From positions 1-64,000 of the forward strand of contig JAEUPZ010000007.1 of assembly GCA_016789885.1 (NCBI GenBank): 64,000 nucleotides of DNA. Direction: 5' to 3'. Made by a program: the position numbers and the translations under genes. Shown here piece after piece: positions 27,320-35,515 of the stretch. The notes under the pieces are model-generated. The model had not been told where the DNA came from and made no database searches. It was given only the letters and a program-made list of their open reading frames with translations. Position 1 is the first letter of the stretch; every line of letters starts with the position of its first letter. Origin of the DNA: Chromatiales bacterium (lineage in GTDB: Bacteria; Pseudomonadota; Gammaproteobacteria; Steroidobacterales; GCA-2729495).

Positions 27320-28033
27320 TCACGGCCCGGCGGACCACTTCGCGCGCCGCCAATGGCGGCCGGCGGCCAGCGATCCGAGCGCCGTGGCCAGCAGCCAGAA
27401 GCCTCCCGGCAGTGGCACGACCGTGCCAAGCACGCGCAGGGCATTGGTGTCGTCGAAACGGCTGGGATACCAGAAGGCCGCCGGCGGCATGCCGCTGCGG
27501 GACGCAGTCGGTCCAGTCTCTCCCTGGACGTTGCCCCACCACGTGAGCCCCGCGACGCCCACCGGCACCACATGGTCGAGAGAGATGCCGAGCCAGTACA
27601 CCACACCGGGCTGGAGGACGGCGGAACCGCCGAAGTCGATGGTGAAGGTCTGCCGGTGGATGCCGGACCAGTCATCCATGACCCGGGTCACGCGCTCGAC
27701 GAGCGCCGCCGGATCCGGCGCGCTGACGAAGCCCGGGACGATGGCCCCGTAGTCGAGCATCACCTCGATGATGAGATTGCCGCGATCGGCGACGCCCCAG
27801 TTGCCGAGGGGGAACTGCACCTGCGTGAGGATGGCCGTCTCGTTGACAGTGAAAGGTATGGCGCGGCCGGAACACTCGGCCCAGATGTTCAGGCCGGTGG
27901 TCGGCTCGAACAGGGCCTCCGGATCGAAATTCTCGAACAGCACCGTCGCCGCCTGCGTGCTGGAGGCGGCACCGGCAAGGACGATGGACGCGGCCAGGCC
28001 GCAGGCGACGGACCGGCGAAGGATGGACGTCAT
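27320..28033 (-). CDS. Exported protein with PEP-CTERM-like C-terminal anchor
   Basis: A 237-aa protein with a signal peptide (about 1-28, cleavage near TQA). A beta-rich extracellular domain of a type common in PEP-CTERM proteins follows, with segments such as VVYWLGISLDH and WYPSRFDDTNALRVLG. The C-terminus VVPLPGGFWLLATALGS ends in a cluster of basic residues (RHWRRAKW), the VPLP/hydrophobic helix/basic-tail arrangement recognised by exosortase. Such proteins are normally exported and processed for envelope or biofilm roles. No exosortase gene is in the window. The start is the ATG at 28031-28033, directly before the signal peptide. Confidence 0.72.
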   Translation of the reverse strand: MTSILRRSVACGLAASIVLAGAASSTQAATVLFENFDPEALFEPTTGLNIWAECSGRAIPFTVNETAILTQVQFPLGNWGVADRGNLIIEVMLDYGAIVPGFVSAPDPAALVERVTRVMDDWSGIHRQTFTIDFGGSAVLQPGVVYWLGISLDHVVPVGVAGLTWWGNVQGETGPTASRSGMPPAAFWYPSRFDDTNALRVLGTVVPLPGGFWLLATALGSLAAGRHWRRAKWSAGP

Positions 28034-28167
28034 GGCAGGCAACCCCGGGACTTCCCCACCCGGGACTCTGTCACGTGGTGCGGGAGACCGCATCACCCAA
28101 ATGGGTGATGGCGCAGTAGCCCGGGTGCGGTGCGGCGCCAGGGACGCCCGAATGCTGCCGACAGCGC

Positions 28168-29865
28168 CTAGTAGACGGTCACGTCCCCGCCACCGCGCGG
28201 GTCGCTCGCCGCCTCGACCTTGCCGGTGGCGCGGTCCCAGGTGACGACCTGCATGTTGCCGTAGGGCCGGGCCGAGGCCTCGAGGCGGTGGCCGAGGGTG
28301 CGCAGCGCGGCCTGGTCCGCGTCGCTGAAGGCGCCGGTCTCGAAGGCCACGACGTCGGGCTGGTACTGGTGGTGGTAGCGCTTCAGCGCCACCATGGCCG
28401 GCGCCTCGGCGCCGTCGATCCAGGCCAGCGTCGCCAGCAGCACCATGCTGATGATGCGGCTGCCGCCGGGCGTGCCGAGCACCGCCACGCCCCGCGGCGA
28501 CTCGAGGAAGGTCGGCGCCATGCTCGACAGCATGCGCTTGCCGGGCGCGATGGCGTTGGCATCGGTGCCCACCAGCGCGAAGCCGTTGGCGACGCCGGGC
28601 TTGATGACGAAGTCGTCCATCTCGTTGTTGAGGATGACGCCGGTGCCGGGCGGCATGAACGCGGCGCCGTAGAACGTGTTGATGCTGAGCGTGCCGGCGA
28701 CGCGGTTGCCGGCCCGGTCGATGACGGAGAAGTGCGTGGTCTGCGGGCCGCCGGCGACGGTGGTGCCGGGGCCGGCGAGGCCGTCGCTCGGCGTCGCGCG
28801 GTCGAGGCGGATCGTGGTGGCCTGGCCGGCGGCGTAGTCGGGGCTCAGCAGCCGCGCCACCGGGATGCTGACGAAGTCCGGGTCACCGAGCAGCATGGCC
28901 CGGTCCCGGAAGGCCCGGCGCAGGACCTCGATGTTGAGGTGCGCACGGGTGGCGGGATCCAGCGCCGGCCGGTCGAAGCCGGACAGCATGTTGAGCGTGT
29001 TGACGAGCGCGATGCCGCCGGCCGAGGGCGGTGGCGCCGAGACGACGGTGACGCCGCCGACGACGGCCCGCACGGGCTCGCGCTCGACGACGCGGTAGGC
29101 CGCGAGGTCGTCCTGCGTCCAGATGCCACCGCTGGACCGCACACCGTCCACCAGCAGGCGCGCGGTCTCGCCGCGGTAGTAGCCGTCGAAGCCGCCGCGG
29201 ACGAGGCGGCGCAGCGTCGCGGCCAGTTCCGGCTGGCGCAGCAGCTCGCCCTCGGCCAGGGGTCGCCCACCGGGATAGAAGCGCGCGGCGAACTCCGGCG
29301 ACTGGCGGGCCGCCGACTGGCGGAACTGCAGGCCGAGCACCATGCCGCGCGTCACGGCGACACCCTCCTCCGCATGGCGGATCGCCGGGGCCAGCAGCTG
29401 CCCGAGGGGCAGCTTCCCGTAACGCTTCGCGAGGTGCACGAGGCCGGCGGGCTGGCCCGGGATGCCGGCGGCCAGGGGCCCCGTCAGCGTGCTGCCGGGC
29501 ACCGGGTTGCCGGCGGCGTCGAGGTACATGCCGGGCGTCGCGGCACCCGGCGCCACCTCGCGGGCATCGACGAACACCTGCCGGCCGGACCGCGCCTCGT
29601 GCAGCAGCCAGAAGGCGCCGCCACCGAGCCCCGAGGCAAAGGGCTCCACCACCGCCAGCGTCGCACTGATGGCCACGGCCGCGTCGAAGGCATTGCCGCC
29701 GGCGGCGAGCATCTCCTGCCCGGCGGCGGTGGCCAGCGGATGGGCCGTGGCGATGCCGGCCTGGGCGAGGGCCTTGCCGTCGCGGGCCGGTGCCGGGGCG
29801 GCGACCAGCAGCAGCGCCGGCAGCAGCGCCAGGCAGCGGGCGAAGGTCCGTCGTGTCGCGGTCAT
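28168..29865 (-). CDS. ggt: Gamma-glutamyltranspeptidase
   Basis: A 565-aa periplasmic Ntn-hydrolase that self-cleaves into two subunits and hydrolyses glutathione and other gamma-glutamyl compounds. The predicted nucleophile is T376, the first Thr of TTHFSVID, which becomes the new N-terminus of the small subunit. Other conserved segments are GGNAFDAAVA, SGLGGGAFWL, PPPSAGGIAL, LSINTFYGA and LNNEMDDF. The N-terminus contains TRRTFAR before a hydrophobic stretch, so Tat export is possible as well as Sec. It starts 20 bp after the coaD stop, so co-transcription with rsmD-coaD is likely. Confidence 0.95.
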   Translation of the reverse strand: MTATRRTFARCLALLPALLLVAAPAPARDGKALAQAGIATAHPLATAAGQEMLAAGGNAFDAAVAISATLAVVEPFASGLGGGAFWLLHEARSGRQVFVDAREVAPGAATPGMYLDAAGNPVPGSTLTGPLAAGIPGQPAGLVHLAKRYGKLPLGQLLAPAIRHAEEGVAVTRGMVLGLQFRQSAARQSPEFAARFYPGGRPLAEGELLRQPELAATLRRLVRGGFDGYYRGETARLLVDGVRSSGGIWTQDDLAAYRVVEREPVRAVVGGVTVVSAPPPSAGGIALVNTLNMLSGFDRPALDPATRAHLNIEVLRRAFRDRAMLLGDPDFVSIPVARLLSPDYAAGQATTIRLDRATPSDGLAGPGTTVAGGPQTTHFSVIDRAGNRVAGTLSINTFYGAAFMPPGTGVILNNEMDDFVIKPGVANGFALVGTDANAIAPGKRMLSSMAPTFLESPRGVAVLGTPGGSRIISMVLLATLAWIDGAEAPAMVALKRYHHQYQPDVVAFETGAFSDADQAALRTLGHRLEASARPYGNMQVVTWDRATGKVEAASDPRGGGDVTVY

Positions 29866-29885
29866 CGTGAAGACGGGCGCCCGGC

Positions 29886-30389
29886 TCAGCGCACGCGCTG
29901 GCGGCGCTTGTCGGCCAGCGCCTGCAGCACGGCCGGGTGCACGAACTCGGCGATGTCACCCCCGAGCAGGCCGACCTCCCGGACGAAGGTCGACGACACG
30001 AAGGTGTACTCCTCGCCCGGCGTCAGGAAGACCGTTTCGACGGCGTGCTCGAGGTGGCGGTTCATGCTCGCCAGCTGGAACTCGTACTCGAAGTCGGACA
30101 CGGCCCGCAGCCCCCGCACGATGACCTGCAGGCCGTGCTGGCGGGCATAGTCCACCGTCAGGCCGTCGTAGCCGTCGACGGTGACGTTGGCGAGGCCTTC
30201 GACGGCCTGCCGGGCGAGGGCCACCCGCTCGTCGAAGGTGAAGAGCGGAGTCTTGTGCGGACTCGACGCCACGCCGATGACCACGCGGCCAAAGAGGCGC
30301 GCGGCCCGGCGCACCAGGTCGAGGTGCCCATTGGTGATGGGATCGAACGTCCCGGGATACATGGCACCGACGGGTGCACCGGCAGCCAT
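29886..30389 (-). CDS. coaD: Phosphopantetheine adenylyltransferase CoaD
   Basis: A 167-aa enzyme for the penultimate CoA step. The nucleotidyltransferase motif [19 protein letters not shown] (with T/HxGH) is near the N-terminus. [23 protein letters not shown] and the SSTFVRE segment are also diagnostic. The start is the ATG at 30387-30389; it overlaps the rsmD stop (TGATG), so the two are coupled. A second in-frame ATG nine codons later, just before YPGTFDP, is less likely. Confidence 0.97.
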   Translation of the reverse strand: MAAGAPVGAMYPGTFDPITNGHLDLVRRAARLFGRVVIGVASSPHKTPLFTFDERVALARQAVEGLANVTVDGYDGLTVDYARQHGLQVIVRGLRAVSDFEYEFQLASMNRHLEHAVETVFLTPGEEYTFVSSTFVREVGLLGGDIAEFVHPAVLQALADKRRQRVR

Positions 30390-31018
30390 CAGCGGTCTCC
30401 TGGCGGTGGCGGGTTGGCGGTGGACGGGGGCGGCAGGCGGCAGAGCAGCCCGTACCGCACGTCGCCGGCGGTGCCCTCGCGGTGCACGCCGAAGCCCGGC
30501 CATGACGGCAGGCTCGCCGCGCGCGGCTGTTCGACGTAGACCCACGCGGCCGGGGCGAGCCAGCCAGCGCCGAGGAGTTTACACAACTCGGGCAGCAGGC
30601 CGGCCGCGAAGGGCGGGTCGATGAACACCAGGTCGAAGGCGGCGGCGGGCGGGCTGCCGAGCACCCGCGCGACGTCGCCACGGATGACACGGCCCCGGGC
30701 ACCAAGCATCGCCAGCGCCGCCTCGATGGCGGCGGCACTCGGACCGTGCTGCTCGACGAACCAGGCCTCGGCCGCGCCGCGTGAGAGCGCTTCGAGGCCG
30801 AGGGCGCCGCTGCCCGCATAGAGGTCGAGCACCCGCGCACCGGCGACCACCGGCTGCAGCCAGTTGAAGAGCGTCTCGCGCACGCGGTCGGGCGTGGGTC
30901 GCAGGGCCGGATTCGCCGGCAGCGGCAGGCGCCGGCCGCGGAACGTGCCGCCGATGATGCGGACGGTGCCCGGTGGCGTGCGTTGCCCCGGGGCGGGTGG
31001 TGGGCGGCGGGTGGGCAT
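30389..31018 (-). CDS. rsmD: 16S rRNA (guanine(966)-N(2))-methyltransferase RsmD
   Basis: A 209-aa SAM-dependent enzyme. [13 protein letters not shown] and [16 protein letters not shown] mark the N-terminal RNA-binding part. [19 protein letters not shown] is the SAM-binding motif I. The catalytic DPPF (DPPY-type) lies in [10 protein letters not shown]. It is full length. It diverges from ftsY across about 30 bp, the conserved gammaproteobacterial rsmD/ftsY arrangement. Confidence 0.96.
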   Translation of the reverse strand: MPTRRPPPAPGQRTPPGTVRIIGGTFRGRRLPLPANPALRPTPDRVRETLFNWLQPVVAGARVLDLYAGSGALGLEALSRGAAEAWFVEQHGPSAAAIEAALAMLGARGRVIRGDVARVLGSPPAAAFDLVFIDPPFAAGLLPELCKLLGAGWLAPAAWVYVEQPRAASLPSWPGFGVHREGTAGDVRYGLLCRLPPPSTANPPPPGDR

Positions 31019-31047
31019 CAGCGTCGCGGAATCGTTACCATGCCGGC

Positions 31048-32010
31048 ATGCCAGCGGATGCAGATACCGGGACGCCTGCCCGGCGGGGCTTTTTCGCCCG
31101 GCTCAAGGACAAACTGAACCAGGGGCGCGGCCTCGGCGTGGCCCTCGACTGGCTCGCGGGCCGCAAGCTCGATGATGCCATGGTCGAAGAGCTCGAGGCC
31201 GAGCTGCTGGCGGCCGACGTCGGCATCGAGGCCGCCGATGCCGTCGTCGCGCGGCTGCGCAAGCTCGCCGGCGCCCGGCCCATCGGCAGCGTGGCCGACG
31301 CGCGGCAGGTGCTGCGCGAAGCCATCGCCGGCGTGCTGGCGCCCCGGGCGCAGCCGCTGGTCATCCCGTCCGCGCCGCGCCCGTTCCTCGTGCTGATGGT
31401 GGGCGTCAACGGCTCGGGCAAGACGACGACCATCGGCAAGCTGGCCCGCCGTTACCAGCAGGCTGGCCTCAAGGTCATGCTGGCGGCCGGCGACACCTAC
31501 CGGGCCGCCGCCATCGAGCAGCTGCAGGCCTGGGGCGAGCGCAATGGCGTGCCGGTGGTGGCCCAGCAGCCAGGCGCCGACCCGGCCGCGGTGATCTACG
31601 ACGCCTTCGCCGCGGCCCAGGCCCGCGGCATCGACGTGCTGCTGGCCGACACCGCCGGACGCCTGCAGAACAAGGGCCCGCTGATGGACGAGCTGCGCAA
31701 GGTCGTGCGCGTCGCCCAGCGGCTCGATCCCGCGGCACCCCACGAGAAGATGATCGTGCTCGATGCGAGCCTCGGCCAGAACGCCGTGGTGCAGGCGCGC
31801 GAGTTCCACGCCGCCGTCGGGCTCACCGGCATCACCATGACCAAGCTCGATGCCGGCGGCAAGGGCGGCGTTCTGCTGGCGCTGGCGGAGCAGCTGCCGG
31901 TGCCGTTCCGCTTCATCGGCCTTGGCGAGCAGGCCGGCGACCTCGAGCCCTTCGATGCGCAGGAGTTCGCCGCCGCCCTCGTCCCGGACCCGCCGGCCGG
32001 CGGCGGCTGA
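31048..32010 (+). CDS. ftsY: Signal recognition particle receptor FtsY
   Basis: A 320-aa SRP GTPase that docks SRP-ribosome complexes at the inner membrane. A short basic N-terminal A region (FFARLKDKLNQG) precedes the N domain. The G domain has P-loop GVNGSGKTTTIGKLA, DTYRAAAIEQL, DTAGRLQNKGPLM and TKLDAGGKGG (often TKLDGTAKGG elsewhere). It is much shorter than E. coli FtsY, mainly in the acidic A region, as in many other bacteria. The start is the ATG at 31048. First gene of ftsY-ftsE-ftsX. Confidence 0.96.
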   Translation: MPADADTGTPARRGFFARLKDKLNQGRGLGVALDWLAGRKLDDAMVEELEAELLAADVGIEAADAVVARLRKLAGARPIGSVADARQVLREAIAGVLAPRAQPLVIPSAPRPFLVLMVGVNGSGKTTTIGKLARRYQQAGLKVMLAAGDTYRAAAIEQLQAWGERNGVPVVAQQPGADPAAVIYDAFAAAQARGIDVLLADTAGRLQNKGPLMDELRKVVRVAQRLDPAAPHEKMIVLDASLGQNAVVQAREFHAAVGLTGITMTKLDAGGKGGVLLALAEQLPVPFRFIGLGEQAGDLEPFDAQEFAAALVPDPPAGGG

Positions 32011-32016
32011 GGGACC

Positions 32017-32691
32017 ATGGCAGCCATCCGCTTCGACGCGGTCAGCAAGCGCTACGAGGGCGGTCGTGACGCGCTCACCGACGTGACCTTCGAGCTGGCG
32101 AGCGGCGAGCTCGCCTTCCTCACCGGCCGCTCCGGGGCCGGCAAGAGCACGGTGCTGAAGCTGCTGGGGCTGATCGAGCGGCCGACGCGGGGCGCGGTCA
32201 TCGTCGACGGCCGCAACGTGTCGCGACTCCCGGCCCGCGACATCCCGGCCTACCGCCAGCAGGTCGGCATGGTGTTCCAGGACAACAAGCTGCTGCCGGA
32301 CCGCACGGCCTACGAGAACGTGGCGCTGCCGCTCATCATCACGGGCACCGGCGAGCGCGAGATCGGCCGCCGGGTGCGGGCCGCCCTCGACCAGGTGGGA
32401 CTGCTCGACCGCGAGCGCCAGCGGCCGCCGGCGCTGTCGGCGGGCGAGCAGCAGCGGCTCGGCATTGCACGCGCCATCGTCGCCCGGCCGCGGCTGCTGA
32501 TCGCCGACGAGCCCACGGGCAACCTCGACCCCGAGCTGTCGCTGGAGATCATGACGCTGTTCCGCCGCCTCAACGAGGTCGGCGTGACGATGCTCATCGC
32601 GAGCCACGACCTGCCGCTGGTCGAGAGGCTGCGGGCCCGGCGCATCGCGCTGGCCGACGGTCGCCTGGTGCCGGTCCCGGAGGCCGCATGA
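32017..32691 (+). CDS. ftsE: Cell division ATP-binding protein FtsE
   Basis: A 224-aa ABC ATPase that works with FtsX at the septum to control peptidoglycan hydrolase activation. Walker A GRSGAGKSTVLK, Q-loop VFQDNKLL, signature LSAGEQQRLGIAR, Walker B LLIADEPTGNLD and the H-loop ASHDLPL are all present. It begins 6 bp after the ftsY stop, and its stop overlaps ftsX by ATGA. Confidence 0.97.
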   Translation: MAAIRFDAVSKRYEGGRDALTDVTFELASGELAFLTGRSGAGKSTVLKLLGLIERPTRGAVIVDGRNVSRLPARDIPAYRQQVGMVFQDNKLLPDRTAYENVALPLIITGTGEREIGRRVRAALDQVGLLDRERQRPPALSAGEQQRLGIARAIVARPRLLIADEPTGNLDPELSLEIMTLFRRLNEVGVTMLIASHDLPLVERLRARRIALADGRLVPVPEAA

Positions 32692-33608
32692 AGCTGGGCG
32701 CCTGGCTCACGCGCCACGCCCAGAATGCCCTGGGCAGCCTCGGCACGCTCAGCCGCAATCCCGTCGCGAGCGCGCTGACCATTGCCGTCATCGGCATCGC
32801 CCTGGCCTTGCCGGCGGCGCTGAACCTGCTGGTGCAGCAGGGCCGGCTGCTCACAGGCGATGTCGAGGCCACCCGGGACTTCTCCGTGTACCTGGCGCCC
32901 GGCGTCGACGTCGAGCGCGCCGCCGGGCTGGCGGCAACCTTGCGCCAGCGTGAAGGCATCGCCAGGGTCCGCCTCGTCACGGCCGACGACGCCGCCGCCG
33001 GGCTTCGCGAGGAGCCGGGCTTCGCCGAGGCCCTGGCGACGCTCCCGGCGAACCCCCTGCCCCACACCCTCGTGGTCAGGCCGGCGCCGGCGGCAACGGC
33101 CGCCGAGGTCGAGGACCTGGCCACGGAGCTGCGTGGCGAGCCCGGGGTCGACCTGGTCCGTGTCGACACCGGCTGGCTCGAGCGGCTCACGGCCATCCTC
33201 GACCTGGTCCGGCGCGTCGTGCTGGCGGCCGGCGCCCTGCTGGGGCTGACGGTGCTCTTCGTCGTCGGCAACACGATCCGCCTCGACATCCAGAACCGGG
33301 CCCAGGAGATCGAGGTGGCCAAGCTGCTCGGCGCCACCGACGCCTTCGTCCGGCGCCCGTTCCTGTACCTGGGCTTCTGGTACGGCCTGGCGGGTGGCGT
33401 GGTGGCCCTGCTGCTGATCGGGATCACGCTGGCGGCCATGGCCGGACCCGTGGCGCGGCTGCTGGCCCTGTACGGCACCGGCGCCCGGCTCGGCGGACTG
33501 GGCCTGGGCACGGTGGCCGGCGTGCTACTGAGCGGCATCACCGCCGGCTGGGGCGGCGCCTGGCTCGCTGTGGGGCGGCACATCTCGGCCATCCAGCCGA
33601 AGGTCTAA
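32688..33608 (+). CDS. ftsX: Cell division permease-like protein FtsX
   Basis: A 306-aa inner-membrane protein with a TM helix at about 24-44, a periplasmic domain (about 48-170) that in FtsX contacts hydrolase activators such as EnvC, and three C-terminal helices. Signatures are LGSLGTLSRNPVASALTIAVIGIALALP at the N-terminus, and RLDIQNRAQEIEVAKLLGATDAFVRRPFLY. It is coupled to ftsE by a 4-bp overlap. rpoH follows after 106 bp containing a CIRCE element. Confidence 0.95.
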   Translation: MKLGAWLTRHAQNALGSLGTLSRNPVASALTIAVIGIALALPAALNLLVQQGRLLTGDVEATRDFSVYLAPGVDVERAAGLAATLRQREGIARVRLVTADDAAAGLREEPGFAEALATLPANPLPHTLVVRPAPAATAAEVEDLATELRGEPGVDLVRVDTGWLERLTAILDLVRRVVLAAGALLGLTVLFVVGNTIRLDIQNRAQEIEVAKLLGATDAFVRRPFLYLGFWYGLAGGVVALLLIGITLAAMAGPVARLLALYGTGARLGGLGLGTVAGVLLSGITAGWGGAWLAVGRHISAIQPKV

Positions 33609-33660
33609 GCTTCTGTTCCTGAAGGCTTTATAGGGGACTCCGCCAGCGCGGACCCAGGCA

Positions 33661-33687
33661 TTAGCACTCCGGCATGCGGAGTGCTAG
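33661..33687. promoter_or_regulatory. CIRCE element (HrcA operator) upstream of rpoH
   Basis: TTAGCACTC (33661-33669), 9-bp spacer, GAGTGCTAG (33679-33687). The CIRCE consensus is TTAGCACTC-N9-GAGTGCTAA, so 17 of 18 conserved positions match and the spacer length is exact. It lies between a -10-like TATAGG (33629-33634) and the rpoH ribosome binding site (33701-33707), where a bound repressor would block initiation or early elongation. The repressor HrcA is not encoded in this window. Confidence 0.9.
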
Positions 33688-33714
33688 CATCCCTCCATCC
33701 AAGGAGGTTTGCCC

Positions 33715-34614
33715 ATGACTGCTACTGCTGTGTTGCCCCTGGGTGCCGGGTCTCTCCCGGGCCTGCCGGCGTCGCCGCGGGACCTCGCCCTCGCCGGGCC
33801 GGTCGGCAGCCTGGAGGCCTACGTCCAGGCCGTCAGCCAGGTCCCGGTCCTCAGCCAGGCCGAGGAGCAGGCGCTCGCCACCCGTTTCCGCGACCACAAC
33901 GACCTGGAGGCGGCGCGCACGCTCGTGCTGTCGCAGCTGCGCTTCGTCGTGCACATCGCCCGGGGCTACCTGGGCTACGGGCTGCCCCTCGGCGACCTGG
34001 TGCAGGAAGGGAACATCGGCCTGATGAAGGCCGTGAAGCGCTTCGACCCCGGCATGGGCGTGCGGCTCGTCTCGTTCGCGGTGCACTGGATCCGCGCCGA
34101 GATCCACGAGTACGTGCTGCGCAACTGGCGCCTCGTGAAGGTCGCCACGACCAAGGCCCAGCGCAAGCTCTTCTTCAACCTTCGGCGCGCCAAGCGCCAC
34201 CTCGGCTGGCTCAGCGTCAGCGAGCGCGAGGCCATCGCCCGTGACCTCGGCGTGACGGCCCGCGAGGTGGGTGAGATGGAGGAGCGGCTCGCCGGCCACG
34301 ACGTGACCTTCGACCCGGCCCCCGAGGCCGACGACGAAGGCCCGGTGGCGCCGGCCCTGTACCTGACGAGCCCGGGGGCGGACCCTGCCGAGGCCCTGGA
34401 GGCCGACGACTGGCAGGACCATGGCGCTGACCGGCTGCGTGCGGCACTGGAGCGGCTCGATGACCGCAGCCGCGCCATTCTCGAGGCCCGGTGGCTCGCC
34501 GACGGCAAGGCGACCCTGCAGGAGCTGGCCGACCGCTACGGCGTCTCGGCCGAGCGCATCCGGCAGATCGAGGCGAATGCGCTGAAGAGCCTGAAGGCGG
34601 CGCTGGCCGCCTGA
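33715..34614 (+). CDS. rpoH: RNA polymerase heat-shock sigma factor RpoH (sigma-32)
   Basis: A 299-aa sigma-70-family factor. Region 2 has [35 protein letters not shown] and [20 protein letters not shown]. The RpoH box QRKLFFNLR (about residues 145-153) is intact and identifies the sigma-32 group. Region 4 HTH is [19 protein letters not shown]. It is slightly longer than E. coli RpoH (284 aa), mainly an N-terminal extension of about 30 residues. The ATG at 33715 has a perfect AAGGAGG at 33701-33707; a TTG two codons upstream is rejected. A CIRCE operator sits in the leader, implying HrcA control. It is followed by a strong terminator. Confidence 0.97.
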   Translation: MTATAVLPLGAGSLPGLPASPRDLALAGPVGSLEAYVQAVSQVPVLSQAEEQALATRFRDHNDLEAARTLVLSQLRFVVHIARGYLGYGLPLGDLVQEGNIGLMKAVKRFDPGMGVRLVSFAVHWIRAEIHEYVLRNWRLVKVATTKAQRKLFFNLRRAKRHLGWLSVSEREAIARDLGVTAREVGEMEERLAGHDVTFDPAPEADDEGPVAPALYLTSPGADPAEALEADDWQDHGADRLRAALERLDDRSRAILEARWLADGKATLQELADRYGVSAERIRQIEANALKSLKAALAA

Positions 34615-34625
34615 CCGGCAGAAAT

Positions 34626-34663
34626 AAAGGGCCCCGGAGCCGTCCGGCTCCGGGGCCCTTTTT
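34626..34663. terminator. Bidirectional intrinsic terminator after rpoH
   Basis: A perfect 13-bp stem (34629-34641 with 34646-34658) and the 4-nt loop GTCC are flanked by AAA on the left and TTTTT on the right. It lies between rpoH (plus) and the convergent OmpA-like gene (minus), and can serve both. Confidence 0.92.
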
Positions 34664-34697
34664 CGTGCTGCTGCGACGGCCGCCCTCAGTCCTTAGA

Positions 34698-35375
34698 TCA
34701 CTGCGTGATGGGCGACAGCGTGATCTCGACCCGGCGGTTCTGGGCGCGGCCCTCCGGCGTGTCGTTCGAGGCGATGGGCTGGGTCTTGCCGAAGCCCTGG
34801 GTGATGAACCGCTCGCCGTTCACGCCCTGGGCCGTGAGGTACCCGCTCACGCTGGCGGCCCGCCGCTGGGACAGGTCCATGTTGAGCTGGTCGGAACCCG
34901 TGCTGTCGGTGTGGCCCGACACGACGACCACCGTCTTGTCGAACTCCTTCAGCACCGTCGCGACGGAGCTCAGCACCGGGTAGAACGACGCGTTGACGTC
35001 GGCGCTGTTGGTGGCGAAGGTCACGTTGCCCGGCATGTTCAGCGAGATCTCGTCGCCGTTGCGCGTGACGCTGACGCCGGTGCCCTGCAGCTGCGCGCGC
35101 AGCTTGGCTTCCTGCCGGTCCATGTAGTTGCCGGCGGCGCCGCCCGCCAGCGCGCCGACGCCGGCCAGCACCAGGGCCTTCTTCTTGCGCTGCTTGGAGT
35201 CGTTGCCGGCGAGCACGCCGATGACGGCGCCGGCGGCGGCGCCGGCCGCGGCACCCTTGGTCGTCTTGCTGACTTCCTTCTCGCCGGTGTAGGGGTCGTA
35301 GGTGTAGCAGGCCGACAGCGCAAAGGCCGTGAGGGTCGCCAGGGCCGTCGTGCGCACCAGGGTCTTGCTGTTCAT
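34698..35375 (-). CDS. OmpA-family lipoprotein with glycine zipper
   Basis: A 225-aa protein. Its lipoprotein signal peptide ends in the lipobox LSAC (Cys at about residue 23). A glycine-zipper segment (GAAAGAAAGAVIGVLAG, about 40-56) that may span or insert into membrane is followed by a second Gly/Ala-rich segment. The OmpA C-terminal peptidoglycan-binding domain (about 110-225) has FATNSADVN, VSGHTDSTGSDQLNMDLSQRRA and RRVEI. The layout is that of YiaD-like proteins tethering the outer membrane to peptidoglycan. The start is the ATG at 35373-35375 with GGAGGAG upstream. Confidence 0.92.
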   Translation of the reverse strand: MNSKTLVRTTALATLTAFALSACYTYDPYTGEKEVSKTTKGAAAGAAAGAVIGVLAGNDSKQRKKKALVLAGVGALAGGAAGNYMDRQEAKLRAQLQGTGVSVTRNGDEISLNMPGNVTFATNSADVNASFYPVLSSVATVLKEFDKTVVVVSGHTDSTGSDQLNMDLSQRRAASVSGYLTAQGVNGERFITQGFGKTQPIASNDTPEGRAQNRRVEITLSPITQ

Positions 35376-35515
35376 CGTCGTCTCCTCCGTGGATTTCATC
35401 GCCACCGCGCGCCTGCCCGGCGGCAACGGCATACTGGTGCCGAGGCTGTGGCCGGGCGCTTGAACACCGGGTGAACCGTAGCAGCCATGCCGGCTCCACC
35501 GAAAGCTTACGCCAG

